Of a stretch of 64,000 nucleotides of DNA, positions 11,573-24,896 are shown piece after piece. A model generated the notes under the pieces. It was not told the origin of the DNA, made no database searches, and was given only the letters and a program-made list of their open reading frames with translations. A program made the position numbers and the translations under genes. The stretch is from contig CP136069.1 in NCBI GenBank assembly GCA_032622095.1, positions 69,275,319 through 69,339,318 of the forward strand. Direction: 5' to 3'. This DNA comes from Siphonodentalium dalli (taxonomy: Eukaryota > Mollusca > Scaphopoda > Gadilida > Siphonodentaliidae). Position 1 is the stretch's first letter, and each line of letters begins with the position of its first letter.

Positions 11573-11576
11573 TAAA

Positions 11577-12000
11577 TAATATGTATGTTTAAAATTGGTT
11601 CATTTTACTTGCTCCAAAATCCCTGTGATGGCAAACTGATTAATATGCAGAAGAAAAAAACCTAAGTTGACAGGGCGCTGAGATATGAGTGATAATATAC
11701 ATGGCACAAATGTTCTGATGGTAAATATAGTAACAATTTAAAAATAGAAATTAGATAGAAATGCCCTTTGAGCCATAAACTTTTACCTCTGTCCTATGGC
11801 CTCTGCCCATTTATCCCCTACGTCATGACATCTGATAAATACCCACTGACCTTTGCTACTGAAAAGTTACATATGGGATTCTCCCTCAATATTAATTTTA
11901 GTTGTGTGGTGCAAACTTACATGATACAGCGGTGGAGCCACAGTGGGGCCTAGCAGAATTACATCACCGCAGAATAAAGCTCCCTATCATTTGTGAATGG
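11577..12000. other. Non-coding, nothing recognised
   Basis: AT-rich sequence downstream of the candidate poly(A) site; a 61-codon frame at 11768-11953 has no features. Confidence 0.4.
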
Positions 12001-12002
12001 TT

Positions 12003-12380
12003 TTTTGGGGTTTTGCCAGGTTCTGCTAACATTTTTGGAAAAACTGCATGTGCGATATAGAATTTTGTTTACGGAATTGAATTCGTCTTATCGTTCCGAG
12101 TATTTTGATGGGTCACACGACCTATATGGGATTTAAAATTTTTGTTTGGCATTTTGGGGTTCAGCTAACATTTTTTGAAAACCTTTTTTTTTTTTGCATA
12201 TTCGGATTCGTCTTTTCGTTCCGAGTATTTAGATAGGTCACACGACCTATATCGGGTTTTTTGGGGTTCTGGCTGGTTCTGCTAGCATTTTGGGAAAACT
12301 GTATCTGTGATATAGAATTTTTTTACGGAATTGAACTCGTCTTATTGTTCCGAGTATTTTGATATATCATGCGGGCCAAC
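12003..12380. repeat. Three-copy ~125-bp tandem repeat
   Basis: Each copy has ggttctgctaacatttt, ttttacggaattga, tcgtcttatcgttccgag and gggtcacacgacctata. Copies begin near 12003, 12136 and 12256. Followed to 12560 by loosely related cccaaaa/aatttcatcaca sequence. Confidence 0.75.
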
Positions 12381-12723
12381 AACAACAAAATCTCCCAAAA
12401 AAATCAGTTTTTTCCCCCAATTTTTTTTATATATTCAGATATACACTTCTGGAACGTAGATTGAACGCAAAACTAAAAAAAAACCATTTTCATCACGAAA
12501 TTGAATAAAAGCCTCCAAAATATATTTGTTCATCACAAAAACCTCAGAAAAACTAATTTTTCATCACAAAATTCGGGTTCATACATACCATATAATAATT
12601 TCCCAAAATCCAGGATGCAACTATTCACGATTACCTCGATCGACGGTAATGTTGTAGCAGAAACCACATTTGAGAACATATGAACTATACCAGAAAATAT
12701 ACGTAAACCATATGGGAGCTAGC

Positions 12724-12739
12724 GGGGGGGGGGGGGGGG
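12724..12739. repeat. G16 homopolymer
   Basis: Uninterrupted run of sixteen G residues. Confidence 0.95.
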
Positions 12740-12871
12740 CTCGGTAAATACGTGCCAACTATACATAGGAATTACACAAATCTGGGCTTGAATTTGAGAA
12801 AAATAGCAGCCATCTCGAATTTGTTTTTTTAAATGCTCCGTTGGGACCTACGGTTAGTGGCAGCTATATCA

Positions 12872-12944
12872 GTTAGGGTTAGATAGCAGCTATATGAGTT
12901 AGGGTTAGTTTAGCATTAGTGTTAGGGTTAGAGTTAGGGTTAGA
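12872..12944 (+). repeat. Short interstitial telomere-like TTAGGG repeat
   Basis: gttagggttag motifs recur six times, interrupted by cagctatatgagttag and tagcattagtg. TTAGGG is the canonical metazoan telomere unit. The patch is too short and too interrupted to be a telomere. Confidence 0.75.
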
Positions 12945-14170
12945 TGGCGGCCATCTTGGAATCTGGGACCAAAACATTTGGCCTATTACCTTCGCCTTAT
13001 GAACCTTGAACGTTTACCTATTACCTTCGGCTTATCGCCCTTGACCTTTTACCTTCGGCTTATGGCCCTTGACCTTTGTGACCTTTGACATATCGGCGGC
13101 CATCTTGGAATATGGTGCCAAAGTAGCATATATTCATCACCCATCGTATCGAAACGAAGGTCGCACTTTACGGGTCAAGGAGTGCTCAGAGCTCGACGTC
13201 GACGATCCCCGTGTGTTTTTAAACTTATATACGAAATTTGAGCTCGATTCGCGCAGCCGTTTTCTATTCTATGAAGTACCCACATACACATATACACACA
13301 TATATATATACATAATATATACATATATACGGAAGTCTCAAAATATATAGTACACTAGCATGTTAGCCCGCCACTGGCGGCGTTCGTCAGAAATATGACA
13401 TTTTTTAATTTTTTTAATTATTTATTTTAATTTCAATTTTTTTTAATTATTTTTTTAATTAAATTTTTTGTTTTTTACCCGATTTGACCTTGAATTGATC
13501 ATTTTCAAGGTCAAGGTCAGGTCGGGGTCACTATTTAACCCGTCCACGTTCGAGTCTATAAAGGACACACACATGTATATCATTTGTGGGTACCCGTTTC
13601 AAGATGAAGATCACATAGGGCGGAAAAACTGACCCGATCCACGTTCCTAGGAAGCCCTAAGTACGATAGAATCACACAACACGATTTGACCTTGAATTGA
13701 TCATTTTCAAGGTCAAGGTCAGGTCGGGGTCACAATTTAACCGGTCCACGACACTTCCCGTAGGTAGTAAGTTTGAGCTCAATCAGTTCGAGTCTATAAA
13801 GGACACACACATATATAGTACCCGTTTCACGGTGAAGATCACCTATGGCGGAAAAACTGACCCGAACCGCATTCCTAGGAATCCCTAAGTACGTAAGAAT
13901 CACACAACACGCTCATGTCTGTATACTAACGCACACGCCCAGACCCAGACGTAAGAATCACATTACGCACACACCCCCTTTATCAACCACACTGCGGATA
14001 GGAACGCTCTTTAACTATCAACGATATTAACCCCCACCGTGTTTGCGGTGATTTTATTGATTGGGAGTGGAGAATGCGACGTGGACGATCCCCGTGGCTT
14101 TTTACCCTTATATACGAAGTTTTAGCTCGATCCGACCCGTCGTTTTCGATTCTATAAAGTACCCACAAAC

Positions 14171-14219
<49 letters not shown>
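14171..14219. repeat. (TA)n microsatellite
   Basis: Over twenty TA units at the 3' end of one array module; an equivalent tract is at 14999-15039. Confidence 0.95.
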
Positions 14220-14222
<3 letters not shown>

Positions 14223-14994
14223 GTCTCAAAATATATAGTAGACTAGCATGTTAGCCCGCCACTGGCGTGGTTGATCAGAAACATGACATTTATTTAATTA
14301 TTATGTTTTTTTTGTTGTTTTTTTTTGTTTTTTTTTCAATGAATTTTTTATTTCTGGCGGAAAAATTGACCCGATGAAATCCCCCCTTCCTAGGAACGAC
14401 AGACAACGCATTTTTTGTTTTTCAATGAGTTAATTCATGGTAACCGTCCTAAACTTCCCCGTTATTTAACCTGCCCGTGGCAATTGAGCAGCCCCTGACA
14501 GATGTTGTCCACCCTTACGAGATGGTAAATAGTCCCCGAAAAGAGCGGACAGTCAATTAATCCCGTCGTGAAATCTCTGTGCATAATATTTCGAGCGATA
14601 ACGTTGCGTTGGATTGTAAACAAACTTCGAGCGATAACGTTGCGTTGGATTGTAAACAAACGCTTCTTAGATCAATTCTGCCTTTTTAATCGAGATAATT
14701 GCATTTTGCGTTTCTCATCCGTATTTGGCACGCATGGGGTTGTCGTTTAGCTATGTCGATTACAATAAAGAGCGTTCGTCGTTAACATCTCCGTATATGG
14801 TCAATAAAAGATCGTTGAAGCCTTAACCCCTCGAAGTGGCGTTTGTGGTGATTTTGATGATTGGGAGTGGAGAATCAGTGCTCAGAGCTTGTCCAAAATG
14901 CGACGTCGGCGATCCCCGTGGGTTTTTACACTTATATACGAAATTTGAGCTCAATCCGTCCTGGCGTTTTCGATTCCATGACGTACCCACATAC

Positions 14995-15040
<46 letters not shown>

Positions 15041-15554
15041 AAGTCTCAAAATATATAGTAGACTAGCATGTTAGCCCGCCACTGGCGTGGTTGATCAGAA
15101 ACATGACATTTTTTTAGCTTTTCAATGAGTTAATTGTGCCTTTTTAATCAAGAGAAATGATGGTACCCGTCCCTAAAACAGGTATGATTTAAGGTACTGA
15201 CCAGATGAAAAATTCCCCCGTTCCTAGGAACGACATACATAATAATCACACATATATATATATACGTAGTTCTCAAAATATATAGTAGACTAGCATGTTA
15301 GCCCGCCACTGGCGGCGTTGGTCCGAACATGACATTTTTTTTGCTTTTCAATGAGTTAATTGTGCCTTTTTAATCAAGAGAAATGATGGTACCCGTCCCT
15401 AAAACAGGTATGATTTAAGGTACTGACCAGATGAAAAATTCCCCCGTTCCTAGGAACGACATACATAATAATCACACAACACGCATTTTTCAATGAGTTA
15501 ATTCTGTCTTTTTAATCAAGAGGAATTATGATACCCGTCCCTATAAGAGGTATG

Positions 15555-16765
15555 CCAACGATGTCGTTGTTGTTGGTATTCACGGCTTCGGGTCGTTGTT
15601 GTTGGTATTCACGGATTGGGGGCCACCCGAAGATTCTCACATTGCCGTAAAGAGAAAATAGGATTGCGTGTATTTAGTAATTTTAACTAATTATTTTCTC
15701 GCCAACAATGTCGTTGTTGTTGGCATTCACGGCTTGGGGTGACCCCACCTTTACGAAATGGTCAAAGGAATAGGCATTAGAAGTCCCGTCAGATTCGGGG
15801 ACGTATCACAGTGCCTCGTATTTACTTAAATTTCAGCAGCCATATAAGCTGCGTGAGTTAGCACGAATTGAGGGGTGTAAGTTTATAGCTCTAAAATCTG
15901 AATGTATCGGAAATAGACTAAGATTTTCAGCCGTAACAAAAAATGTATATATCAGAAATTGTAAATTCTATATTTTGGAAGGTATTAGCAAGTTTTGGCT
16001 CAACGGGTTTAGCAATTTGAAGTGAATATGGATATAAAAATATACATATACATATATAACAAATGTAGAGTTACGCCTCCTGGATCGCGAGCGAATCGAT
16101 AGCGAAACCCATTTATCCAAACGAAGGTCGCACTTTAAGGGTCAAGGAGTGCTCAGAGCTCTTCCAAAATGCGACGTTGACCATCCCCGTGTGTTTTTAC
16201 ACTTATATACGAAATTTGAGCTCGATCCGATCAGCCGTTTTCGATTTTATGAAGTACCCCCACACACATATATCTATACACGTAGTTCTCAAAATATATA
16301 GTAGACTAGCAGGTTAGCCCGCCACTGGCGTGGTTGGTCAGAAACATGACATTTTTTTAATTATATATTTTTAAATTTAACATAAAATATTTTTAAATTT
16401 TTTTAATTTGAAATTGTTTTAATTAATTGAATTTTTTTTCTTCCAATGAGTTAATTGTGCCTTTTTCTGGCGGAAAAATTTACCCGATGAAATCCCCCCC
16501 CCCCCCTTCCTAGGAACGACAGACAACGCATTCTTTGTTTTTCAATGAGTTAAGGTACCCGTCCCTAAAAGAGTCGTTGTTGTTGGCATTATGTCGTTGT
16601 TGTTGTTGTTGTTGGCATTCACGGCATGTCGTTGTTGTTGGCATTCACGGCTATATTAAGTCGTTGTTGTTGGCATTCACGGCTATATTAAATAATGGTA
16701 CCCATCCCTTGTTGTTGGCATTCAGAGCTATATTAACTAATGGTACCCGTCCCTAAAAAAGTGTT
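15555..16765 (+). repeat. gtcgttgttgttggcattcacgg dispersed short tandem repeat
   Basis: The phrase gttgttggcattcacggct occurs at least eight times between 15555 and 16765 within array modules, sometimes separated by atattaaataatggtaccc. Confidence 0.8.
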
Positions 16766-17224
16766 GGCATTCACGGCTTACAGATATAAAAAACGCCTCT
16801 TGGATTGGTCGTGAATCGCTCATGTCTGTATAATGACGCACACGCCGAATCGCAGACATAAGAATGACATTACACACATACGCTCTTTATCAACTACACT
16901 CCCGATAGGAACGCTATTTAACTATCAACGCGATTAACACCGAAGTGCCGATTGCGGTGATTTTTGTGACTGTATGTGGAGAACGGGTGCTCTGAGCTTC
17001 TCCAAAACGCCGCGACGACTATTCCCGTGGGTTTGTACCCTTAGATGGGAAGTTTGAACTCAATCGAGCCTGCCGCTTTCGATTCTATAAAGTACACATA
17101 TATATACGGAAGTCTCAAAATATATAGTACTAGCAGGTTAGCCCGCCACCGGCGGCTTGTCCGAAACATGACATTTTTTATATTTTTTTAGAATTTTTAG
17201 CTCCACGCGTTTCAATAATAAAAA

Positions 17225-17545
17225 TTTGTACCCGGTAGCTCCACCCGTTTCCGAGATCTGGTCTGCGCATGCGCGAAGCTGGCGTCGCACGGGCTCGGCG
17301 ACCCGATAAAATTTGTACCCGGCGCAAGATACATTCACATAGCAAATTTCAAGTCGATAGCTCCACCCGTTTCCGATATCTCGTCTGCGCATGCGCTGCA
17401 CGGGCGTCGCACGTGCTCGGCGACCCGATAAAATGTGTACCCGGCGCAAGATACATTCACATAGCAAATTTCAAAGTCGATAGCTCCACCCGTTTCCGAG
17501 ATCTCGTCTGCACATGCGCTGCATGGGCGTCGCACGGGCTCGCCA
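17225..17545 (+). repeat. Internal ~127-bp tandem repeat in array module
   Basis: agctccacccgtttccgagatct + gtctgcgcatgcgc + gtcgcacgggctcgg + gacccgataaaat is present three times here, twice at 19385-19570 and three times at 20935-21320. GC-richer than the surroundings. Mutually mirrored open frames (about 75-116 codons) on both strands are artefacts of the repeat. Confidence 0.85.
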
Positions 17546-20500
17546 ATACGACAACGACCACCGCCTGGTCAAACTACACACACGTACCAAGTTTCGTCCC
17601 GATCGGTCGAGAATCGTAGATTTGTATGAAGTACCCACACACACACACACACAAACATAAATATATAAGAGAGATATGTAAATTAGATAAATTGTATCAA
17701 ACTATATAGGAGAGATATGTAAATGATCTACACACCATTACTGGTGTTTGTCAAAGTTTAATGGGGTATATCAATACTCATTCACGATCATATCATTGAG
17801 GTCCGGAGAGTGTGGGCTATCTCTCGAATACACGGAGTTCTCAAAATATATAGAAGATAGAATAGACTAGAAGGTGACCCGACTTCGTCCGGGCTTTGAC
17901 CTTGAATTGACCATTTTGAAGGTCAAGGTCATGTGGGGTCAAACACCAACACCCCAAAAATGGTGGAAATCGGCCCAGCGGATACCGGGAAATCGGCCCG
18001 GCGGATACCGAGATACCCTATGCTATGCATCAAATTTCGTCCGTAAAAATCCGCCAGTTTAACCCGATTTGATTTCCACTCAAGTATATAAACGCGCCTC
18101 ATATACACACGCTCATTAATTATCAAGTTTCAACGTAAAGATAAATTACCATCGGTGCCCGAGATATCGCCAAGACGTCTGAAACAGTCAAAAGCGTTAA
18201 CGTGATCTAACGTTATGACCTCTAACTACGTCATATAAGTTACGCATTGTTTTTATCCTGATGGAAGATAGTACCACTTCTTCTTGATAATTGAGGCAGA
18301 TAACTAAAACGGATACATACGCATTATATATCGTTGGAAAGAGGAAACACGAAAGATTCTCACAGTGTCATTATTATGACTGGCATTTTATTATTCGCGC
18401 TGTTTCGAATCGATTTGTAAGCACCGAACTCAAATGAAAGTCCCGTAACACAGCGTAAAAACATATTTGACCGCGGCACGTGAAAAGTTGACCTCGGATT
18501 TGAAAATTGATAGGCCCATGCCACCCCCCGCCCGAAAATACCCCCACATACCAAGTTTCATCGAAATCGGCTCGGTCGTTTTCGAGTCCATCGCGATCAC
18601 ACAGACAGACACACACACACAAACAGATCTTCCAAAATATATAATAGACTAGCAGGTTATCCCGCCACTGGCGTGGTAGGTCAGAAACATGACATTTTTT
18701 TAATTTTTTTAATATTAATTTAATGTTTTTTAAGTTTAATTTAGGTTTTTTTTAATTTTTTTATATTTATTTAATTTTTATTCTAATTGACCTATTTATT
18801 TAATTTTTATTCTAATTGACCCGATGAAATCCCCCCCCCCCCCCTTCCTAGGAACGACAGACAACGCATTCTTTGTTTTTTTTTTTTTAACCTGCCCGTA
18901 CCCGTCCTAATGTCACAATATTTCGAGCGATAACATTGCATTGAAAACAAACGCTTCCCGTCGTGAAATCTCTCTACGATAACATTGCATTGAAAACAAA
19001 CGCTTCCCGTCGTGAAATCTCTCTGCATAATATTTCGAGTCTGCCGTACCCGTCCTAATGTCGTGAAATCTCTCTGCTTTTCAATAAACGCTTCCCGTCG
19101 TGAAATCTCTTACGATAACATTGCATTGAAAACAAACGCTTCCCGTCGTGAAATCTCTCTGCATAATATTTCGAGTCTGCGGTACCCGTCCTAATGTCGT
19201 GAAATCTCTCTGCATAATATTTCGAGCGATAACATTGCATTGAATTGAAAACAAACGCTTTCCGTCGTGAAATCTCTCTGCATAATATTTCGAGCGATAT
19301 ATATATACGGAAGTCTCAAAATATATAGTATAGACTAGCCGGTGAGCCCGACGTTGTCCGGGCTATTCAAAAACCAAATTTCAAGTCGATAGCTCCACCC
19401 GTTTCCGAGATCTGGTCTGCGCATGCGCGAAGCTGGCGTCGCACGGGCTCGGCGACCCGATAAAATTCGTATCCGGGGAAAGATACATTCACATAGCAAA
19501 TTTCAAGTCGATAGCTCCTCCCGTTTCCGAGATCTCGTCTGCGCATGCGCGAAGCGGGCGCCGCACGGGCTCGCCAATACGACAACGTCCACCGCCTGGT
19601 CAAACTACACACACGTACCAAGTTTCGTCCCGATCGGTCGAGAATCGTAGATTTGTATCAATGACAGACATACAAACATACAAACATACAGAGGTCTTCA
19701 AAATATATATGAGATAGACTAGCTGAAATGCCCGACTTCGGGCTATTTAGGGATTTCTTTGTGATGGCCTCCGTCTGGGCAAAATATACAGCGTCTGGAC
19801 AAACTATTGTTCCATCTGCATGTCCAGAACCACGGTTATATGAGCGAATATGAGCGGGGTCAATGACACTGTCGCAGTCTATATTGTTCCCGGGATCAAA
19901 GTAGGCCTACGTGCCAAATTTGAGTCGGATCGGTCGAGATCCAGAAACATGCCTCGTATATGAGCAAGGTCAATGTCAAGGACACGATCGCGCGTGAAAT
20001 TTGACCCGCCCATATTGTTCCCGGGATCAAAGTATGTCTACATACCAAATTTGAGTTGAACGGTCGAGCAGTTTTCCAGTCTATAACATACATACATACA
20101 GACAGACTGACAGAAGTTCCAAAATATATAACAAACTAGCAGATTAGCCCGCCAGTGGCGGGATTGGTCCCATGGCTTTGGTCGATCCATTGGTTTTCAA
20201 GGTAACCCAATGCAGGCACGCCGACAGCATGCTATCATTTGCGGGTACCCGTTTCAAGGTCATGTTGGTTGGCCATACATAACAAATTTCACGTGGCTGC
20301 CATCGCTGATGCCCGAAATATCGCCCAAGGTCATTTGCGGGTACCCTTGTCAAGGTCATGTTGGGTGGACAAAATAACCCGACAAAAATATTTCCCGTCC
20401 AGAGTTGACCGAGATCTCGCCCAATGTCATTTGTGGGTACCCGTTTCAAGATCAAGATCACCTCGGGAGGACAAACTGACCCGACGAAAATCTCCCCCGT

Positions 20501-22336
20501 CCCTTGGAACCCCTAAGTACGAAATTTCGTCTCGATATCACCAGTTTCCGAGACGGTCAAACTGTATGCCGTAAAGTAGATAAACGCTCTTTAATAGCGA
20601 CGGTTCATATACAAACGCTCATTAATTATCACGCGATTAACCCATCAATCCCCATTACGGTGGCAGTTGAAGGGTGAAGGAGTGCTCGGACGTTCTCAGA
20701 TGACACTTCCCGTGGCTTTTTACCCTTAGATAGGAAGTTTGGGCTCAATCGGTCGAGCCGTTTTCGAGTTTATAAAGGACACACACACACATATATATAC
20801 GGAAGTCTTAAAATATATAGTAGACTAGCCGATGAGCCCGACGTTGTCCGGGCTATTCAAAAACCAAATTTCAAATCGATAGCTGTACCCAGCCCGACGT
20901 TGTCCGGGCTATTCAAAAACCAAATATCAAGTCGATAGCCCTACCCGTTTCCGAGATCTGGTCTGCGCATGCGCGAAGCTGGCGTCGCACGGGCTCTGCG
21001 ATCCGATAAAATTCGTATCCGGGGCAAGATACATTCTCATACCAAATTTCAAGTCGATAGCTCCACCCGTTTCCGAGATCTCGTCGATGAGCCCGACGTT
21101 GTCCGGGCTATTCAAAAACCAAATTTCAAGTCGATAGCTCCACCCGTTTCCGAGATCTGGTCTGCGCATGCGCGAAGCTGGCGTCGCACGGGCTCGGCGA
21201 CCCGATAAAATTCGTATCCGGGGCAAGACACATTCACATACCAAATTTCAAGTCGATAGCTCCACCCGTTGCCGAGATCTCGTCTGCGCATGCGCGAAGC
21301 GGGCGCCGCACGGGCTCGCCAATACGACAACGTTCACCGCCTGGTCAAACTACACACACGTACCAAGTTTCGTCCCGATCGGTCGAGAATCGTAGATTTG
21401 TATAAATGACAGACAGACAGACAGACAGACAAACAAACAAACATACAGACAGAGGTCTTCAAAATATATATGAGACTAGCAGGTTAGCCCGCCACTTGCG
21501 GCTATCGTCCCATGGCTTTGTTCGAAAAAACAATTGCAACAGCTTCCGAGACACGTATGCTGCACCTAGGTGTAAAATTTCGTCGAAATCCGCCAGTTTT
21601 ACCCGATTTGACCTTGAATTGATCATTTTCAAGGTCGGGGTCAGGTCGGGGTCACAATTTAACCCGTCCATGACACTTCCCGCACAAAAGTACACATAGG
21701 TAGCAAGTTTGAGCTCAATCGGTTCGAGTCTATAAAGGACACACATATATATATCATTTGTGGGTACCCGTTTGAAGGTCAATGTCACCTCGCGCGGAAA
21801 AAACTGACCCGATGAAAATCTCCCCCGTTCCTTGGAACCCCTAAGTACGAAATTAAGTACGAAATTTCGTCTTGAGACGGTCAATGGAGCCGTATTTATA
21901 CTCGTCGTGTATATAGACGCTCTTTATCAACGACACTGCGGATACGAACGCTCTTTAACTATCAACGCGATTAACCACACAGTGCCGTTTTTTGGCACTG
22001 GGAGTGGAGAATGGTGACTGGGAGTAGAGAATATATATATATAAAAAAACTCAAAATATATAGTAGATGTGACGTGACATCGTTGTGGGAAAGGGGGGTT
22101 GGGTCGGGGAAAAATGCTAATTTTTCCTACACTGAATTTACTAATGTTTGTCCTCAATCAACCTTATATAGACTCTTATCTACATGCATATAATTTAGAA
22201 CGCATTTAGCTCCCTGTAGGGGGTCTACATATGGTCTGAGAAATATTTAAATTTATTTATTTTGAGACCAAATTTAAATTATACTATAGTATGGGTAGCA
22301 GGGATGCGTGGAATTAGGCAGTGGATTTATGTTTCC

Positions 22337-22833
22337 AATATTCACGGTGGGGAGTCATGTGGTTTGGAGTTGATGAGTAACACGCATTCAAAATGGCCGA
22401 GACGATCGCAAACGCGACGAGAAACAAGGAAAATGGCAATAAACTAGGATAATTATATATTGCATGGTATGTTGGCAGCTACGAGCATATGCTATACTAT
22501 TTTTCAAAAAAGCTGATACCTAATTTGTGTCCAAACTCACAGTTGTTTGCATTAACAATCTGACCAAAGTTGTCAGTCGAAGGATTCTCCATGTAGTATG
22601 CCAGTATGGTCTTGTGTATTCCGCGAACCTCCGATTGGAAACTTTGGAAACAGAATGTTATAGAAAACTACTGAGTATTTCCGAACAAATAAGGTATCAA
22701 CTTGTTTTACAAATAAACTAGCATATGCTCGTAACAGCCAATTACTCATATATTATGTTTGTGTGCGTCTGAATGTTTTGAATGCGTGGTACTCATCAAC
22801 CTCGAAACCACGTGATTCCCCACCGTAAATATT
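22337..22833. mobile_element. Foldback element (~500 bp)
   Basis: aatattcacggtggggagtc...ttgatgagta...cacgcattcaaaa pairs with ttttgaatgcgtgg...tactcatcaa...gattccccaccgtaaatatt. An inner pair gctacgagcatatgctat / tagcatatgctcgtaacagc continues the stem. Confidence 0.75.
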
Positions 22834-22881
22834 ATCAACAAACTGTATTTCACACGAGGAATGATAAAATAGTAATTTGAA

Positions 22882-23310
22882 AGGTACTCAATCCGATTCG
22901 ATGGTTCCCATATCATCAGATCCCAACAACAACATATTTTGAAATGCCGCTTCAGTTATCAGAATCGAGTAATTGCCCAAACATAATGCTAACCACAGTC
23001 AACTATAGTATAAAATGGCCCAAAACCTGTTATTTATCAACATTTTGTTCAACGAAATTTTGCCGATTTGTCAAATATCTGACACAAAAAAGCCACTTCA
23101 TTTTAGAGTTATCCATCTTCGTCCCCAATTTTGTCCGAGACGGTCTTCTCGTCGACTGGGCCACCTAAATATTATCGGTGGTGAAAATAATTTATATTAA
23201 AAATCGATATCTGATCACTCTGAGCTTTGGTGGGTGTGTTAATTCCTCGACTCGAATAAAATATTTTTACCCCCGAAGCCAATAAAATGGTAATTTGCGA
23301 GCGTTAAAGG
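22882..23310. mobile_element. TTAA-family MITE, copy b (right end lost)
   Basis: Starts AGGTACTCAATCCGATTCGATGG, preceded by TGAA. It carries the family landmarks (cccaacaacaac, atcgagtaattgcccaa, gttatccatcttcgtcc, tgatcactctgagctttg, gactcgaataaaatattttta) and breaks off at gcgagcg before the right terminal repeat; ttaaaggggtactgtacgcc follows, possibly another element's edge. Confidence 0.75.
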
Positions 23311-24437
23311 GGTACTGTACGCCATTTTCAATAAATTCCCGGTGATAACAACGATCTAATATCGATATTAAAATATATAGAAAACTAAGTAATTTGAGTC
23401 GAAGATGTATTCTTTAAACGTTCAGGTTAATAGGTTATCTTAAAATAAAAGTTTATAATTTGATATACATTTAATTTATGGCTTGAGTCATAAATTGAAT
23501 TACGAATTTCCGTGTACAAGACATAATCAAAATAATTCACGGATAGTCGATTGGACAAAGCGTGGCACACATGATCGTGTAAAAAATTATGTTGATACGG
23601 GGCATAAACTCAAGTCATTCACTCACTATTGACTATACAATTACTTAATGAGTATATGGGACTAGTACGCATATACTATCACATTTATTTGATACATTTG
23701 CATTAAAACTGTCAAAAAATTACTTTACAACAAATTGGTATTTTCGCATTCCGGCTAATCTGACATCCGTAACATTACTTCGTACTCAACATACTTTCAA
23801 ATAATTGAAATCTGGTTACCTTATTCTACAACTCAGAGACTAAAGATACCAACAACAACGTTTGGGTAAATTATCCCTTTAATTCGGATTATGCACCTTT
23901 AGTGTAAAATTAAAAGTTTTTCAAAACATAAAGCTCTGAAAGTATAAGCGTCGTGACGAGAGATCACCATCTGGCAAAGCTAAAGCAATTGTATAATGAT
24001 AATTCTATTTCACTATAGAATCACTGCGCATGTGTCCACGACAACACCTCATTGTTTTCGCTGCAAGCGTCGTGTGAAGACGCATTCTCATTCTTGTGTG
24101 CTCTGCACAGTAAATACTTTTCTGAGGCTACGGTTGTAGCGGCTTCTGTTTTGTATTTTAGTTGACTCGGACAGTTCCTATTTATGAATGCAACAACATT
24201 TTATTGTATTTGCTTTCATTTTGACGGCTTGCTTGATTTTTTTCATGGCAAAATCCGTGCTGTCCGATTAGCGCATCTTGTCACGCAGTGGCAGATTTTC
24301 TGAGCCATTGAACAACAATCGGTCGCGACTGTAGCGACTTAATCGTGTTGATAACACCATGCTGGAAGTGGTCAGTTATTTAATGCTCCAGTTCACTGGA
24401 ACTTCGAATTAGTTCGAATCAAATTTGTTCGGCTCAT
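23311..24437. other. AT-rich non-coding stretch
   Basis: No gene seen. ataattctatttcactatagaatcactgcgcatgtgtcc at 23998-24036 is a copy of part of the 44.0-44.3-kb foldback (motif attctatagtgaaatagaat). Confidence 0.45.
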
Positions 24438-24461
24438 ACCCACAGTGTATAAACCGTACAA

Positions 24462-24896
24462 ACATTAAATCGGAAGTTGTTTTCGAAAAGACGAAAAATG
24501 CAATTTTTAGAACGTAATTGTGACAGAAATATCACAACAACACCACAAAATCCAGGTTTCAGACGGACACACGGTTGCACCACATCTATAAACCTAATTA
24601 TATATTGTACATACACATTTGCCGATCGTAAGCGGGCTCCATTTGAGCAAAAGACTCTGTTTAACAGATAAAAACGGCCTTTGATCACTTCAGAAAATAA
24701 TTTTCTCGCAAAAATTCCTTCTTCAAATGTCATTTTAACACATATCCAGCATCTGTCGGAAATCCCACTATATTGCAACGGAAAGGCCGTTATGTGTGTA
24801 ACATATATTGACATGCCCTTGGCTCGGGTGTATTCACAATTTGAAAGTAGAGAGTATTTATTTGGACACCCCACTCGTCAGTCTATGTACGCCTAG
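24462..24896 (+). pseudogene. Unidentified coding remnant, left arm of inverted duplication
   Basis: One plus-strand frame is open over about 145 codons apart from a single stop after the LFNR codons (near 24669). It includes the phrase PQNPGFRRTHGCTTSIN and ends QSMYA before a TAG. The same frame, with a few substitutions, is read on the minus strand at 26690-27120. The antisense frame (24434-24874 minus, 146 codons) is also open; I prefer the plus frame because its peptide composition is more normal and because it runs in the same sense as the neighbouring remnants once the inversion is considered. Function unknown. Could be from an endogenised virus or a large transposon. Confidence 0.45.

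Larger units (their letters stand above)
13353..22065 (+). repeat. Head-to-tail array of ~13 mobile-element modules (family M)
   Basis: Each module begins close to gactagcaggttagcccgcc(actggcg) or the variant gactagccggtgagcccgac and ends with a CA/TA/GACA microsatellite plus gaagtctcaaaatatata(g). Starts: about 13353, 14241, 15061, 15288, 16304, 17129, 17874, 18646, 19332, 19717, 20134, 20823 and 21473; the last ends near 22065. Module length runs from 227 to about 1016 bases. Interiors share phrases such as accaagtttcgtcccgatcgg, ttcgagtctataaaggacac, caaggtcaaggtca and gttcctaggaacgac. The '...atcggtcgag...' plus tetranucleotide tail resembles 3' tails common to invertebrate LINE/SINE or Helitron-type elements; the class is undetermined. 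No frame is coding. Confidence 0.75.

Noticed and set aside
17138-17619. Opposed 109- and 116-codon frames with repeated motifs (RRRDIGNGWSYRLEI and mirror)
   Set aside because: They are translations of the 127-bp internal tandem repeat, seen again at 19.4 and 21 kb with other breaks.
13353-22065. CRISPR-like array, considered because of regular repeats
   Set aside because: Repeat spacing is irregular (227 to 1016 bp), the spacers are themselves related, and the DNA is eukaryotic.
24434-24874. 146-codon minus-strand frame, and its copy 26762-27136 plus
   Set aside because: Antisense to a more natural frame in both arms; similarity between the two reflects a recent duplication rather than purifying selection.
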